Below are positions 1 through 8,882 of a DNA stretch of 64,000 bases, in pieces. The stretch comes from Nocardiopsis ansamitocini (lineage in GTDB: Bacteria; Actinomycetota; Actinomycetes; Streptosporangiales; Streptosporangiaceae): positions 1,043,299 to 1,107,298 of the forward strand of contig NZ_BSQG01000001.1 in NCBI RefSeq assembly GCF_030268225.1. Direction: 5' to 3'. Position numbers and translations under genes: made by a program. How positions within the stretch are numbered: the stretch's first letter is position 1; every line of letters starts with the position of its first letter. A model generated the notes under the pieces. The model worked only from the letters and a program-made list of their open reading frames with translations, had not been told where the DNA came from and ran no database searches.

Positions 1-559
1 CCGTGCGCACGGCACGGTCGAGGTCCGGGTTGATATGGGCGACGAGTTCCTCGCGCAACAGCGACCGGACGTCCCCGGGGGTGCGGGTGCCCAGGACCTT
101 GACCTTGGTGCGCAGGCCCTCAACGATCTGGGAAGCGGAGGTGACACCGACGTCGGCGGTGATAAGGACCTCCTCGATCTCCTCCCAGACGTCCTCGTCG
201 AGCTTGTCGCTGGACAACAGGGTCAGCAGCCCCCGCCCGAAGGCATTCTGCGACTGGGCCAGCCTGGCGCGCAGTCGGACCAGACGGCCGGCCGAAGGCG
301 GCGGCGTCTCGATCTGCGGTGCGACCGGCTGGGCGGGCGCGGTCGGCGCGGCGGGCTCGGCGACTGCGGCGGTCGCTCCCCCGTCCTCGGCGGCACCCTC
401 TTCGACGGTTGCGGGCGGCCGGCCCTCCTGGGTCTGGGGCTCCTCGACCTTGGGCCGCTCCTCGGTCTCCACCGAGTGCCGGGGGCGGATCAGAAACGCG
501 CCACCGACGACCAACACGGCGATGACGAAGATGACAATGCCAACGATGGTGTATTCCAT
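1..559 (-). CDS. ftsY: Signal-recognition-particle receptor FtsY (N-terminal part, gene runs off the left edge)
   Basis: About 186 residues of the N-terminus are visible, starting from an ATG at 559. The protein opens with a membrane-spanning or membrane-anchoring hydrophobic segment (residues about 3-22, ending in FLIRPRHSVE). An acidic, Pro/Ala/Glu-rich tether follows (residues about 28-85). The start of the SRP54 N-domain helical bundle comes next, with RARLAQSQNAFGRGLLTLL and the LDEDVWEEIEEVLITADVG signature. The GTPase (NG) domain lies outside the window. FtsY docks ribosome-SRP complexes at the membrane for co-translational insertion. The N-terminal transmembrane helix is usual for actinobacterial FtsY. 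In many actinobacteria ftsY directly follows smc; here two B12-transport genes intervene. Confidence 0.93.
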   Translation of the reverse strand, partial: MEYTIVGIVIFVIAVLVVGGAFLIRPRHSVETEERPKVEEPQTQEGRPPATVEEGAAEDGGATAAVAEPAAPTAPAQPVAPQIETPPPSAGRLVRLRARLAQSQNAFGRGLLTLLSSDKLDEDVWEEIEEVLITADVGVTSASQIVEGLRTKVKVLGTRTPGDVRSLLREELVAHINPDLDRAVRT

Positions 560-795
560 AGCGCCTCCAGTGTCTCAGAACCCGTGCTGGGAGCCGGCAC
601 CGCACACGAGCCTTCCCCTCGGCTCGTCGGCCGGCGGTGTGCGGACCAGACTGCAGCCGACGCCTCTCGGGCACGGGGCCGGTGCCCGACCCAAATGGTT
701 GCGCCTCGATGTCTGGGAAGAGACTGCCCCATGGGCGCAGCGGGGAACCCCGGGGTTGCGACGAATCGCACCGAAAGGGCCGGCCCGCGCCGGGC

Positions 796-1842
796 TCAGA
801 CAGCGCTGTGTCGCGTGCTGCGCAGGATGAGGACGAAGAACGGCGCACCGACGAAGGCGGTGACAACGCCGATGGGGAGCTCGGCGGGCGCAATTACCGT
901 ACGGGCCACGATGTCGGCCGACACCATGAACGCGCCCCCGACGACAAGGGAGACCGGCAGGATCCGACGGTAGTTGGGACCGACCAGACGGCGCACGATG
1001 TGCGGGACCACGATCCCCACGAACCCGATGAGCCCGCTGACGCAGACGGCCGCTGCGGTGGCCAGGGAGGCGGCGGCGATCACGGTCAATCGCACGTGGG
1101 AAGGGTTGAGGCCCAGGCTGTTGGCCTTGTCGTCGCCGAGAGCGAGCAGGTCGAGGAAGTAGCCGCACGGCAACAGCACCAGCAGGGAGACCGCGGCGTA
1201 GGGCGCGATGAGCCACAGGTCGCTCCACCCGCCGCGCCCGAGGCCCCCCATGATCCATGCGTAGACGCGCTGGAGGTCTTGAAGTTCCAACTGCTGGATG
1301 AGCGTCTGCACAGCGGCCAGGAAGGAGGAGACCGCCACCCCGGCCAGGACGAGCGACGCCGACCCGCCACGCCCTGCGGTACTGCCGAGGAAGTAGGCGC
1401 CCATGACGCCGGTGAGCGCACCCACGAACGCCGCCATCGGGATCAGCGGCAGACCGAGGTCGACACCCTGACCGTAGATGATGACCACGGTCGCCCCAAG
1501 GCCGGCGCCGCCGGCAGCGCCCAGCAGATAGGGGTCGGCCAGCGGGTTGCGAAACACTCCCTGGTAGGCGGCTCCGGCGACTGCCAGGAGCGCGCCGACC
1601 ACCGCGCCCATGACGACACGGGGCAACCGCAGTTGGAACAGGACCGCCTGCTGCCGCTCGCCGAGTGGCGACTGCACGTTCAGCCAGGGCACGTGGCTCA
1701 GTAGTTCGCGGACGATGTCGAGGGGGCCGATGCTTGCGGCGCCGGCCCCTACTCCGATGGTCATCGCGGCCAGCAGTACGGCCAGACCACCGAGGGTCCA
1801 CAGCGGTCCGACCAGCACCGACCCCCGCAACACCGTCCGCAT
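796..1842 (-). CDS. btuC: ABC transporter permease, BtuC/FecD family (probable cobalamin importer)
   Basis: This 348-residue integral membrane protein has about ten hydrophobic helices and FecCD/BtuC-family features. These include the QLRLPRVVMGAVVGALLAVAG region near residues 70-90, the YAWIMGGLG stretch, and the C-terminal GLIGFVGIVVPHIVRRLVG block, which forms the coupling region that contacts the ATPase. The family imports cobalamin, haem or ferric siderophores. It starts 5 bases after the binding-protein gene's stop, so the two are translationally coupled. The B12 riboswitch upstream of the pair favours cobalamin as substrate. No ATP-binding subunit gene follows; the next gene is ftsY. 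The ATPase must therefore be encoded elsewhere or shared with another importer. Confidence 0.88.
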   Translation of the reverse strand: MRTVLRGSVLVGPLWTLGGLAVLLAAMTIGVGAGAASIGPLDIVRELLSHVPWLNVQSPLGERQQAVLFQLRLPRVVMGAVVGALLAVAGAAYQGVFRNPLADPYLLGAAGGAGLGATVVIIYGQGVDLGLPLIPMAAFVGALTGVMGAYFLGSTAGRGGSASLVLAGVAVSSFLAAVQTLIQQLELQDLQRVYAWIMGGLGRGGWSDLWLIAPYAAVSLLVLLPCGYFLDLLALGDDKANSLGLNPSHVRLTVIAAASLATAAAVCVSGLIGFVGIVVPHIVRRLVGPNYRRILPVSLVVGGAFMVSADIVARTVIAPAELPIGVVTAFVGAPFFVLILRSTRHSAV

Positions 1843-1847
1843 TGGGG

Positions 1848-2786
1848 CTACTGGCCCTTGGTGGCGTCGATGGCCTGGGCGACGTCCTCTGCGAAGTCGG
1901 CGACGCGCGGCCCCCAGCGCGAGGAGACGTCGGCGTCCAGTTCGATGACGTTGCCGTCCTCGACCGCGGTGACGGAGTCGAAGGCCGGACGCTCGGCGAA
2001 GTCCTGCGCACCGTCGGGGTAGGACAGGAAGACCAGGTCGGGGTTCTCCTCGACGATGTACTCCGCGGAGAGCTGCGGGTAGCCGCCGGCGGTGTCCTCT
2101 GTGGCGTCGGCGATGTTGGTCAGCCCGAAGAGCGAGTAGACCTGGCCGATGAAGGTTTCGGAGGTCACCGAGTACATCGCGGCGTCGATCTCGTGGTAGT
2201 AGGTGAGATCGCTGGCGCCGCTCTCCTCCACCTCCGCGACGATGCCGTCGATTCGGGTTTTCAGCTGCTCCGCGGCCTTGGTGCCCTCGTCGCCGTTTCC
2301 GGTTGCCTCTCCGAGCAGCTCCAGCTGGGAGTAGGTGTCGTCCAGGCCGACAGCGGCGGGAAGAAGGAGGACCGGGATCTGCACGGCCTCCAACTGCGAG
2401 ACGGTCTCTTCGCCGTCGTTTGCCATGACGACGAGATCGGGGTCGTACTCGGTGATCGCCTCGACGCTGGGGGTGAACCCGGACAGGTCGGTGGTGGGCG
2501 CCTCTTCGGGGTAGTTGGAATACTCGTCGGCTGCAACGACCTGGTCCCCCGCCCCGACGGCGAAGAGCATCTCGGTCGCCGAGGGCGACAGCGAAACGAT
2601 GCGTTCGGGGGCGGCGTCCAGGGTGACCTCTCCGCGCGAGTCGGCGACGGTGAGCGGGAAGCCCTCACTGCCCTGCGCGGTGCCCCCGGTGTCGGGAACG
2701 GTGTCGTCCGGGTCGAGGCCGCCGCAGGCGGTGAGCGAAAGGGTAGCGAGCAGTGGCAGGGCCACCAGTCGGCGTGCGAGGCGCAC
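1848..2786 (-). CDS. btuF: Cobalamin/siderophore-type ABC substrate-binding lipoprotein
   Basis: This 312-residue lipoprotein has a short signal peptide ending in a lipobox (SLTACGG). The mature part carries the two lobes of a helical-backbone (BtuF/FhuD-type) binding protein: a block around ERIVSLSPSATEMLFAVGAG in the first lobe, and GEEVSQLEA-type and NPDLVFLSYPDG segments later. The GTG start at 2786 was chosen because AAGGAG lies just upstream and it puts the signal peptide at the N-terminus; longer in-frame starts would run through the riboswitch. Together with the downstream permease it forms a two-gene unit. Substrate assignment to vitamin B12 is inferred from the riboswitch; the family also contains iron-siderophore binders. 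Confidence 0.87.
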   Translation of the reverse strand: MRLARRLVALPLLATLSLTACGGLDPDDTVPDTGGTAQGSEGFPLTVADSRGEVTLDAAPERIVSLSPSATEMLFAVGAGDQVVAADEYSNYPEEAPTTDLSGFTPSVEAITEYDPDLVVMANDGEETVSQLEAVQIPVLLLPAAVGLDDTYSQLELLGEATGNGDEGTKAAEQLKTRIDGIVAEVEESGASDLTYYHEIDAAMYSVTSETFIGQVYSLFGLTNIADATEDTAGGYPQLSAEYIVEENPDLVFLSYPDGAQDFAERPAFDSVTAVEDGNVIELDADVSSRWGPRVADFAEDVAQAIDATKGQ

Positions 2787-2867
2787 TGGGCTCCTTAAAG
2801 CAGAAGGCAGGGAGAACGGAGCCCGTGACGGACCGCCCTTCCCACGAGGACAGCAGACGTCGGCATA

Positions 2868-3010
2868 CGCGCGAGGCGACCTGGCTCTGCCCCGTTCTCC
2901 TGCGGAAGAGGGCGTCACAGTTGCGTAGACAGCGCCGGTTTGGACCGGACTTCGCTCGCACGCGGCCGTTGGTCCTGCCCCGACCCAGGTGGTCGGGGTG
3001 CAGGACAACC
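2868..3010 (-). promoter_or_regulatory. Cobalamin (AdoCbl) riboswitch
   Basis: Read on the minus strand, the 5' leader of the transporter pair contains the hallmarks of the cobalamin riboswitch core. These are a GTCCGG...CCGG-type stem, the segment GCTGTCTACGCAACTGTGA (around 2913-2934), and the B12 box AGAGCCAGGTCGCC (2875-2888). A strong outer hairpin with CCCCGACC pairing to GGTCGGGG lies at about 2978-2998. Binding of adenosylcobalamin normally shuts off expression of B12 import or synthesis genes. Exact ends of the aptamer were not modelled; a covariance-model scan would set them. Confidence 0.88.
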
Positions 3011-3092
3011 AGGCCACTCTAACCGGCCGCACCGGCCATCACCGCTTTATCCGACAAAAAGGACAAAGACCGATTCGTCGGCGTGCACCGCG

Positions 3093-6000
3093 CTAACTCG
3101 CCACGCGGGTGAGCTTCTGGCTGATCACCTGCGAGATCCCGTCCCCCTGCATCGTCACGCCGTACAGCGCGTCGGCCGCCTCCATCGTGCGCTTCTGGTG
3201 GGTGATGACGATGAGCTGGGAGGAACCACGAAGCTCCTCGAAGATGACCAACAGCCGCTGCAGGTTGGTGTCGTCCAACGCGGCCTCCACCTCGTCCATC
3301 ACGTAGAAGGGCGATGGTCTGGCCTTGAAGATCGCAGCGAGGAAGGCGACCGCGGTCAACGAGCGCTCACCGCCCGACAGCAGCGAGAGTCGTTTGACCT
3401 TCTTGCCCGGCGGGCGTGCCTCGACCTCGATACCGGTGGTGAGCATGTCGTCGGGGTCGGTGAGGATGAGCCTGCCGTCGCCTCCTGGGAACAGGCGGCC
3501 GAAGATCCCGGCGAACTCGCGCTCGACGTCCCCGTAGGCGGAGGTGAACACCTCCTGTACCCGATCGTCCACCTCCTTGACCACGGTGAGCAGGTCGCGA
3601 CGGGTCTTCTTGAGGTCGTCGAGCTGGGTGGTGAGGAACGTGTGACGCTCTTCGAGCGCGGCGAACTCCTCAAGGGCCAGTGGGTTGATCTTGCCGAGCT
3701 GGTTGAGCTGGCGCTCGGCGGCTCGCGCGCGCTTCTCCTGGACCTCACGCACGTAGGGAACCGCGACCGCCTCCGCCTCCGGGGCGTCGGCCGGTGGCGG
3801 AACCGGCACACGCGGACCGTATTCGGCGATGAGCACGTCGACCTCGGTCCCGTGCTCTTCCAGGGAACGGGTCTCCAACTGCTCCAGACGCAACCTGCGC
3901 TCAGCCCTGGCGACCTCGCTCCCGTGCACCACGTTGAGCAGCTTCTCCAGTTCCACCGAGAGCTCGCGCACCCGGGCCCGGACGGTCTTGAACTCGGCGT
4001 CACGAGCCGCGCGCTCGTCCTCTGCCGCACGGCGCTCGGCGTCGGCGGCCGCCAAGGACAATGCGACGCGGGCCAGTGCCTGGGCTGCGCCCTCGGCAAC
4101 GGCCTCCGCGACCAGTGCCTGCGCCCGGCGCTGCTCACGACGGCGCGCGGCCTGTTCGCGGGCCTGGCGTTCGGCGGCTGCCGCACGCTGGAGGGCCTCT
4201 GCCCGACCGGTGATCGAGCGGACACGCTCCTCGGATGTGCGCACCGTCAGACGCGCCTCCATCTCCACCGAGCGGAGGTGCGCGGCGCTGACGGCGAGCT
4301 CGTCCCGACGCGATGTGTCGGGGTCGTCGTCATCGACGGGCTCGGCCTCGGCCTGCTCAAGACGCTCCTCCATCGCGGCCAGCGCAAAAGCATCGGTCTC
4401 ACGGCCCTGAGCGGCCTTACCTGCCGCAGCGACGTAACGATCGACCTCAAGGGCTGCGGCACGGGCCTGACCGCCGAGTTTTCCAACCTGCTGGGCGACC
4501 TCGTTGCGGCGCTTGTCGGCGGCGCGGCGCCTGGTACCGACCGCCTCGACGGCAGCGGCTGCCTGAGCACGCTCGGCCTTGGCGTCGGCGAGCGCCGCGG
4601 CAGCACGCTTGCAGGTCTCGGTCGCCACCGAAAGACGCTCGGCCGCTTCGTCCACGGCGGCCTGGACCTCAAGCAGACTGGGGGCGGCGCCGGACCCGCC
4701 GTACACGAACGCCGCGCCGAAAACGTCGCCCTCGGGAGTGATCGCGCGCAGCGTGGGATCTGTCTTGACAACGTGGCGCGCGGTGGCGGCATCCGGGACC
4801 AACGCCGTGCGCGCCAGCAGGAGGGTCAGCGCGGCGCGCAGGAAATCCGGCGGTGTGAGTGCGTCCAGAGCGTACCTGGCGCCCTGTGGCAGGGACGGCC
4901 AGTCTGCACGCGAACCCGCGGCTCCTTCCCCCGAGCCCGCGACAACGATTCCTGCCCGTCCGGCGTCACCCGCTTTGAGAAGCTCCAGTGCCGCAGCGGC
5001 GTCATCGTGCGCGTGCACGGCCACCGCGTCGGAGGCCTCCCCCAAGGCGGCAGCGATGGCGGTCTCGGCCCCCGACTCGACCTGGATGAGGGTGGGCAGC
5101 GAACCGATCAGCCCGTGCACCCGTTCGGAATCGGCCAGCAGGGCAGCGGCACCGTCTTTGGGGTCGAGGCCGAGTTCGAGGGCCTCTTTGCGGGCTTCGA
5201 GCGCGGCACGCTCCCGTTCGGCCGTGCGCTCGGCGTCTCGCAGGTCGTTCAGGCCGGCCTCCGCAGCGGCGAGCTCGTCCTTGGCTTCGCCGTGCACGGC
5301 GTCGAGTTCGGTGTCGCCCAGGTCCAGCCCCTCGGCCTCCGCCCTGGCTTCCTCGTAGTCGAGTTGCGCCGCAGCGGCACGCTCGCGGGCCTCCTCGGCA
5401 GCCTGGTCGAGACGCTCGGTCTCCGCCCGCCCGGCGTCCAGCCGGCTGCGCAGGGAGTCGACCTTGCCCCGCAGTTTGGCCAAGCCCTCCCGGCGGTCTG
5501 CCGCTGCGCGAGCGGCAGCGGTGATGCGCTGTTCCTCGCCCCGCAGCGCGGCCTCGGCCTCGGCCCGCTCGAAGACGGTTCCTTCCAGTTCGGAACGGGC
5601 GGCGTCCAACCGGGCCTCCAGCTCCTCCTCCTGGGCGCGGACTTCTTCGGCTTCCGCCTCCAGTTCCTCGGGGTCGCGGCCGCGGCGCTCGTCGTTCGTT
5701 CCCGAGGCGAGATTGCGGTGGCGCTCGGCGGCGAGACTGGCAATGGAGTTGAGCCGCTCCTTGAGCCCGGAGAGACCGTGGTAGGTCTCGGAAACCCTGG
5801 CCAGCAGGGGTGCGGCCTCTGCGGCGGCCTCGTCCAACACGGTTTCACGGGCCTGGGCCTCGTTGAGGGCGTCCTCGGCCCGGGCCCGACGCTCGCGCAC
5901 CGCCGACTCGTCCGCCTCCTCCTTTGCAAGGTTCTCGCGCAGGGAGACGATGTCGTCGGCCAGCAGCCGAAGCCGGGAGTCGCGCAGGTCGGCCTGGATG

Positions 6001-6650
6001 ACGGCTGCGCGCCTGGCAAGCTCGGCCTGACGGCCCAGCGGCTTGAGCTGGCGGCGCAGTTCAGTGGCGAGGTCGTTGACCCGGTCGAGATTGCCCTGCA
6101 TCGCCGACAGTTTGCGCAGCGCTTTCTCCTTGCGCTTGCGGTGTTTGAGGATACCGGCGGCTTCCTCGATGAGCGCCCGGCGCTCTTCCGGTCCGGCATG
6201 CAAAACGGTGTCGAGCTGCCCCTGGCCGACAATGACGTGCATCTCGCGACCGATCCCGGAGTCGCTGAGCAGGTCCTGGAGATCCAGCAACCGGCAGGTG
6301 TCACCGTTGATGGCGTACTCGGAACCGCCGTTGCGGAACATGGTCCGCTTGATGGTGACCTCGGAGTAGTCGATGGGGAGCGCGCCGTCGGTGTTGTCGA
6401 TGGTCAGACTGACCTCGGCCCGTCCCAGCGCGGCACGCGAGGAGGTACCGGCGAAGATGACGTCCTCCATCTTGCCCCCGCGCAGGGATTTTGCCCCCTG
6501 TTCCCCCATGACCCAGGCGAGGGCGTCCACGACATTGGACTTGCCCGACCCGTTGGGGCCGACCACGCAGGTAATGCCCGGCTCGAAACGAAGCGTGGTC
6601 GCCGAGGCGAAGGACTTGAACCCACGCAGCGTGAGATTTTTCAGATACAC
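3093..6650 (-). CDS. smc: Chromosome partition/condensin protein SMC
   Basis: This 1,185-residue protein is full length for the family. The N-terminal head has the Walker A motif GPNGSGKSN (residues about 32-40) and the MGEQGAKSLRGGKMEDVIFAG block typical of SMC. Two very long Ala/Glu/Arg-rich coiled coils flank a globular hinge near the middle (residues about 500-650). The C-terminal head has the ABC signature LLSGGERSL followed by Walker B/D-loop FYVMDEVEAALDD. The dimer loads with ScpA/ScpB to compact and separate chromosomes. The start is a GTG at 6650 with a GAGGGGAG ribosome-binding site somewhat further upstream than usual. Confidence 0.97.
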   Translation of the reverse strand: MYLKNLTLRGFKSFASATTLRFEPGITCVVGPNGSGKSNVVDALAWVMGEQGAKSLRGGKMEDVIFAGTSSRAALGRAEVSLTIDNTDGALPIDYSEVTIKRTMFRNGGSEYAINGDTCRLLDLQDLLSDSGIGREMHVIVGQGQLDTVLHAGPEERRALIEEAAGILKHRKRKEKALRKLSAMQGNLDRVNDLATELRRQLKPLGRQAELARRAAVIQADLRDSRLRLLADDIVSLRENLAKEEADESAVRERRARAEDALNEAQARETVLDEAAAEAAPLLARVSETYHGLSGLKERLNSIASLAAERHRNLASGTNDERRGRDPEELEAEAEEVRAQEEELEARLDAARSELEGTVFERAEAEAALRGEEQRITAAARAAADRREGLAKLRGKVDSLRSRLDAGRAETERLDQAAEEARERAAAAQLDYEEARAEAEGLDLGDTELDAVHGEAKDELAAAEAGLNDLRDAERTAERERAALEARKEALELGLDPKDGAAALLADSERVHGLIGSLPTLIQVESGAETAIAAALGEASDAVAVHAHDDAAAALELLKAGDAGRAGIVVAGSGEGAAGSRADWPSLPQGARYALDALTPPDFLRAALTLLLARTALVPDAATARHVVKTDPTLRAITPEGDVFGAAFVYGGSGAAPSLLEVQAAVDEAAERLSVATETCKRAAAALADAKAERAQAAAAVEAVGTRRRAADKRRNEVAQQVGKLGGQARAAALEVDRYVAAAGKAAQGRETDAFALAAMEERLEQAEAEPVDDDDPDTSRRDELAVSAAHLRSVEMEARLTVRTSEERVRSITGRAEALQRAAAAERQAREQAARRREQRRAQALVAEAVAEGAAQALARVALSLAAADAERRAAEDERAARDAEFKTVRARVRELSVELEKLLNVVHGSEVARAERRLRLEQLETRSLEEHGTEVDVLIAEYGPRVPVPPPADAPEAEAVAVPYVREVQEKRARAAERQLNQLGKINPLALEEFAALEERHTFLTTQLDDLKKTRRDLLTVVKEVDDRVQEVFTSAYGDVEREFAGIFGRLFPGGDGRLILTDPDDMLTTGIEVEARPPGKKVKRLSLLSGGERSLTAVAFLAAIFKARPSPFYVMDEVEAALDDTNLQRLLVIFEELRGSSQLIVITHQKRTMEAADALYGVTMQGDGISQVISQKLTRVAS

Positions 6651-7074
6651 GGCTTCGCGGTCTCCCCTCGGCTGGCGATGCGGTCCGGAACTGCCGCCTT
6701 AAAGGGTCCCACGGTCTGTGCCCTGACGTGGCACGTTCCCCCTCGGGGCACGCCTGGACGCATCAGAGGGCGTGGCACGGAGGGGTCAAAGACAACGAGC
6801 GCGGTCGGGACGGCCTCATACGAAGCCGTTCCCCCACGCGCTCGTCAAAATATAGAGAGTGATCAGCCGGGCCGAATTCGCATGGAACGCAAATCCGAAG
6901 CCCCAGGAGGGTTGCCAAAAACAATCTCGGGGTAAACCCTCAATAAAATAGAAGAAAAGAATTGTGGTCGGGGGGAAATGCACCCGGCATCGACCTGAGG
7001 GACGCCGCGAGAAGAACACGGGCGTCCCTGGAATTCTTTACTGCGGGTGGTGACTGCGTGACACCGCCGAGCTA
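6651..7074. other. Gene-free stretch with an imperfect long hairpin
   Basis: No convincing gene was found. At 6795-6845 the arms ACGAGCGCG and CGCGCTCGT pair (9 bp) around a second, one-bulge stem (GGGACGGC with GCCGTTCCC), giving a long hairpin. On the minus strand it is followed by TGTCTTTG, so it could be a terminator or a structured leader ahead of smc. About 6,900-6,965 is noticeably A-rich. The smc promoter must lie in this stretch but no clear -35/-10 pair stands out. Confidence 0.45.
6999..7028 (-). terminator. Candidate terminator hairpin after the small coiled-coil gene
   Basis: An inverted repeat (GGGACGCC with GGCGTCCC, 14-base loop) lies 47 bases beyond the stop of the coiled-coil gene at 7075-7266. 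There is no U-run on the minus strand, so the call is weak. Confidence 0.35.
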
Positions 7075-7266
7075 CTACGCCAGGGCAGGTTCCCGCTCGG
7101 ACGACAGGACCGCGACATCGGTAAGCGTCTCGGTCAACTGGTCGTTCTGGTTCTGGAGTCGGCCGACCTCGTTTTCAAGGTCGCGTACTCGCTTCTGCAG
7201 CCGTCGCATTTCCTGAACCATACGGGGGTCAGGGCCTCCGACGTGGCCAAACAGAGCCTTCGCCAT
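7075..7266 (-). CDS. Small coiled-coil protein of unknown function
   Basis: This 63-residue protein begins MAKALFGHVGGPDPRMV and continues with a heptad-like helix (residues about 16-50, including RRLQKRVRDLENEVGRLQNQ) ending in an acidic tail. The ATG at 7266 has a strong GGAGGA ribosome-binding site 8 bases upstream, which decides the start over a longer upstream reading. The composition suggests a short dimeric coiled coil. It is placed between smc and acyP. It is not a fragment of a larger gene as far as can be seen. Function unknown; I do not recognise a named family with confidence. Confidence 0.72.
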   Translation of the reverse strand: MAKALFGHVGGPDPRMVQEMRRLQKRVRDLENEVGRLQNQNDQLTETLTDVAVLSSEREPALA

Positions 7267-7639
7267 GATACGGGTCCTCCACATTGAGCGACCGAACGGA
7301 AATTGAACGCCATGGTGAGACACGTCGTGAAGAGCTTGAGATTCAGCCACTTCAGCGCGGACGTGGATAGGCGCGTGATGTGCCTTCCAGAGTCTCACCA
7401 TGGGAGCCGCCGGTCAAGAATTGGACGATAAAGGCCGGAAGCCAGCCTGAGAATGACCAGCAGGCGTTCCGGGCATGGGTGTGCCCGCGATAATCGCGTT
7501 CGGGTACCCCCGAGTGAAACGGCTTGAGTGCCGAAGCCCGCCACGCCGGAGTACGTGTCTAACCCCGACTGTGGCACGAGCGCCATCGCACACGAGACTG
7601 TATCCCGGCCCGCGAACCGCGTCGCTGCTCTTAGCATAC
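7267..7639. other. Gene-free stretch upstream of the coiled-coil gene, containing a 12-bp inverted repeat
   Basis: No gene with a plausible start and codon use was seen. The most notable content is the perfect inverted repeat at 7310-7403, reported separately. The promoter of the coiled-coil gene should lie here, but no clear -35/-10 pair could be picked. Confidence 0.5.
7310..7403. repeat. Perfect 12-bp inverted repeat with a 70-base spacer
   Basis: CCATGGTGAGAC at 7310-7321 is the exact reverse complement of GTCTCACCATGG at 7392-7403. The arms bracket the region 45-135 bases upstream of the start of the coiled-coil gene. They could form a long stem in the leader RNA or be two regulator half-sites. 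Confidence 0.6.
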
Positions 7640-7915
7640 TCACCGCTCGACGAATCCGGTGAAAGACCCCCTGTGTTCTCCCCAACGCGGGGCGACGAAA
7701 TCCACCCGGCCGGGGGCGGATCCCCCCTGAAGCATCGCCAACAACCGCTCACAGTCCTGGCGTGTCCCCTCGGCGACGACTTCCACCCGGCCGTCCACCA
7801 GGTTGGTCGCGGCTCCGGTCAGGCCTAGTTCCAGGGCACGGGCCCGCACCCACCAGCGGAAGCCGACCCCCTGCACCCGCCCGCGCACCCAAGCGGTCAT
7901 ACGAATATCACCCAT
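7640..7915 (-). CDS. acyP: Acylphosphatase
   Basis: At 91 residues it matches the small acylphosphatase fold, which hydrolyses carboxyl-phosphate bonds. The signature [14 protein letters not shown] carries the phosphate-binding loop and catalytic Arg, and a later [15 protein letters not shown] carries the catalytic Asn of the family. The C-terminal half is also of family type ([20 protein letters not shown]). The ATG at 7915 has AGGGG six bases upstream; an internal ATG at 7900 is an alternative. It follows fpg by 28 bases on the same strand, so the two are probably co-transcribed. Confidence 0.93.
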   Translation of the reverse strand: MGDIRMTAWVRGRVQGVGFRWWVRARALELGLTGAATNLVDGRVEVVAEGTRQDCERLLAMLQGGSAPGRVDFVAPRWGEHRGSFTGFVER

Positions 7916-7943
7916 CGGATACCCCTCTGCGGTCCGTCCGAAA

Positions 7944-8831
7944 TCACGTCTGGTGCTGTCCGTTCGGCGGGATCTGGCACGTCGGACAGCTGAACGAGGA
8001 GCGGTTCATGAACTCCTCCCGCCTGATGGGTGTCGAGCACCGACCGCACGGGCGGTCCTCCTGACCATAGGCGTTGAGGCTTCGGTCGAAGTAGCCGCTC
8101 TGGCCGTTGACATTGACGTAGAGGCTGTCGAAGGACGTGCCGCCCTGTCCGAGCGCCTGGGTCATGACCGAACGCGCTGCGGCCAGCAGCTCGGCGATTC
8201 GGGGCGGAGCCAGCGTGTCGGTCGGCTCGGTCCCGTGCAGACGGGCGATCCACAACGCCTCGTCGGCGTAGATATTGCCGACCCCACTGATGAGCGACTG
8301 GTCCAGCAGGGCCCGCTTCACCTCGGTGCGCCTGCGGCGCACGGCGGCGACGAAAGCGTTGTCGTCGAAAGCGGGATCCAGCGGATCACGGGCGATGTGG
8401 CTGATGATCGGGGGCAGCCCCTCCCCTGTGTCGTCGAAGGCCAACCCGTCCACCAACAGGTGGCCGAAGGTTCGCTGATCGACGAAGCGCAGCTCCAGCG
8501 GACCGGCGTCGCTCTGGTCGGGAACCAATGGCAGGCGCACCCGCAGATGGCGCTCGTCGGTGGCGCCGACCGGTTGGATCAGCAACTGCCCGCTCATTCC
8601 CAAGTGGGCGAGCAGGGCGTCCCCGGAGTCCAGGGTGAGCCAGAGGTATTTGCCACGCCGTCGCGTGCCGGTGACGACCTGACCCCCCAGGCGCCCGGTG
8701 AAGTCGTCCTTTCCCGCGACGTGACGGCGGATCGCCCTCGCGTGCAGGACCTCGATCTCGCCGAATGTCCGGCCGGTGACCCATCGATCCAGTCCACGGC
8801 GGACCACCTCGACCTCGGGAAGCTCTGGCAC
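7944..8831 (-). CDS. mutM: Formamidopyrimidine-DNA glycosylase (Fpg/MutM)
   Basis: This 295-residue base-excision repair enzyme removes 8-oxoguanine and formamidopyrimidines and nicks the abasic site. The N-terminus is [14 protein letters not shown], with the catalytic Pro2 and Glu3. The RRRGKYLWL segment carries the conserved Lys. The helix-two-turn-helix and a C-terminal zinc finger (CGRC...CPTC) are both intact. It sits between rnc and acyP, the usual actinobacterial order. Confidence 0.96.
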   Translation of the reverse strand: MPELPEVEVVRRGLDRWVTGRTFGEIEVLHARAIRRHVAGKDDFTGRLGGQVVTGTRRRGKYLWLTLDSGDALLAHLGMSGQLLIQPVGATDERHLRVRLPLVPDQSDAGPLELRFVDQRTFGHLLVDGLAFDDTGEGLPPIISHIARDPLDPAFDDNAFVAAVRRRRTEVKRALLDQSLISGVGNIYADEALWIARLHGTEPTDTLAPPRIAELLAAARSVMTQALGQGGTSFDSLYVNVNGQSGYFDRSLNAYGQEDRPCGRCSTPIRREEFMNRSSFSCPTCQIPPNGQHQT

Positions 8832-8882
8832 GGGGTTCCTTTACGGTGTCGTCCGGGGACGCCCGGTCCCCGGGCCGGCTGG

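Noticed and set aside
2940-6935. 1,331-codon plus-strand frame antisense to smc
   Set aside because: smc on the minus strand is certain from Walker, hinge and signature motifs; the plus-strand frame is an antisense shadow.
6651-7639. Possible stable RNA gene (RNase P RNA, tmRNA, SRP RNA) in the two gaps around the coiled-coil gene
   Set aside because: None of the conserved cores, such as GAGGAAAGTCC of RNase P RNA, could be found in either orientation.
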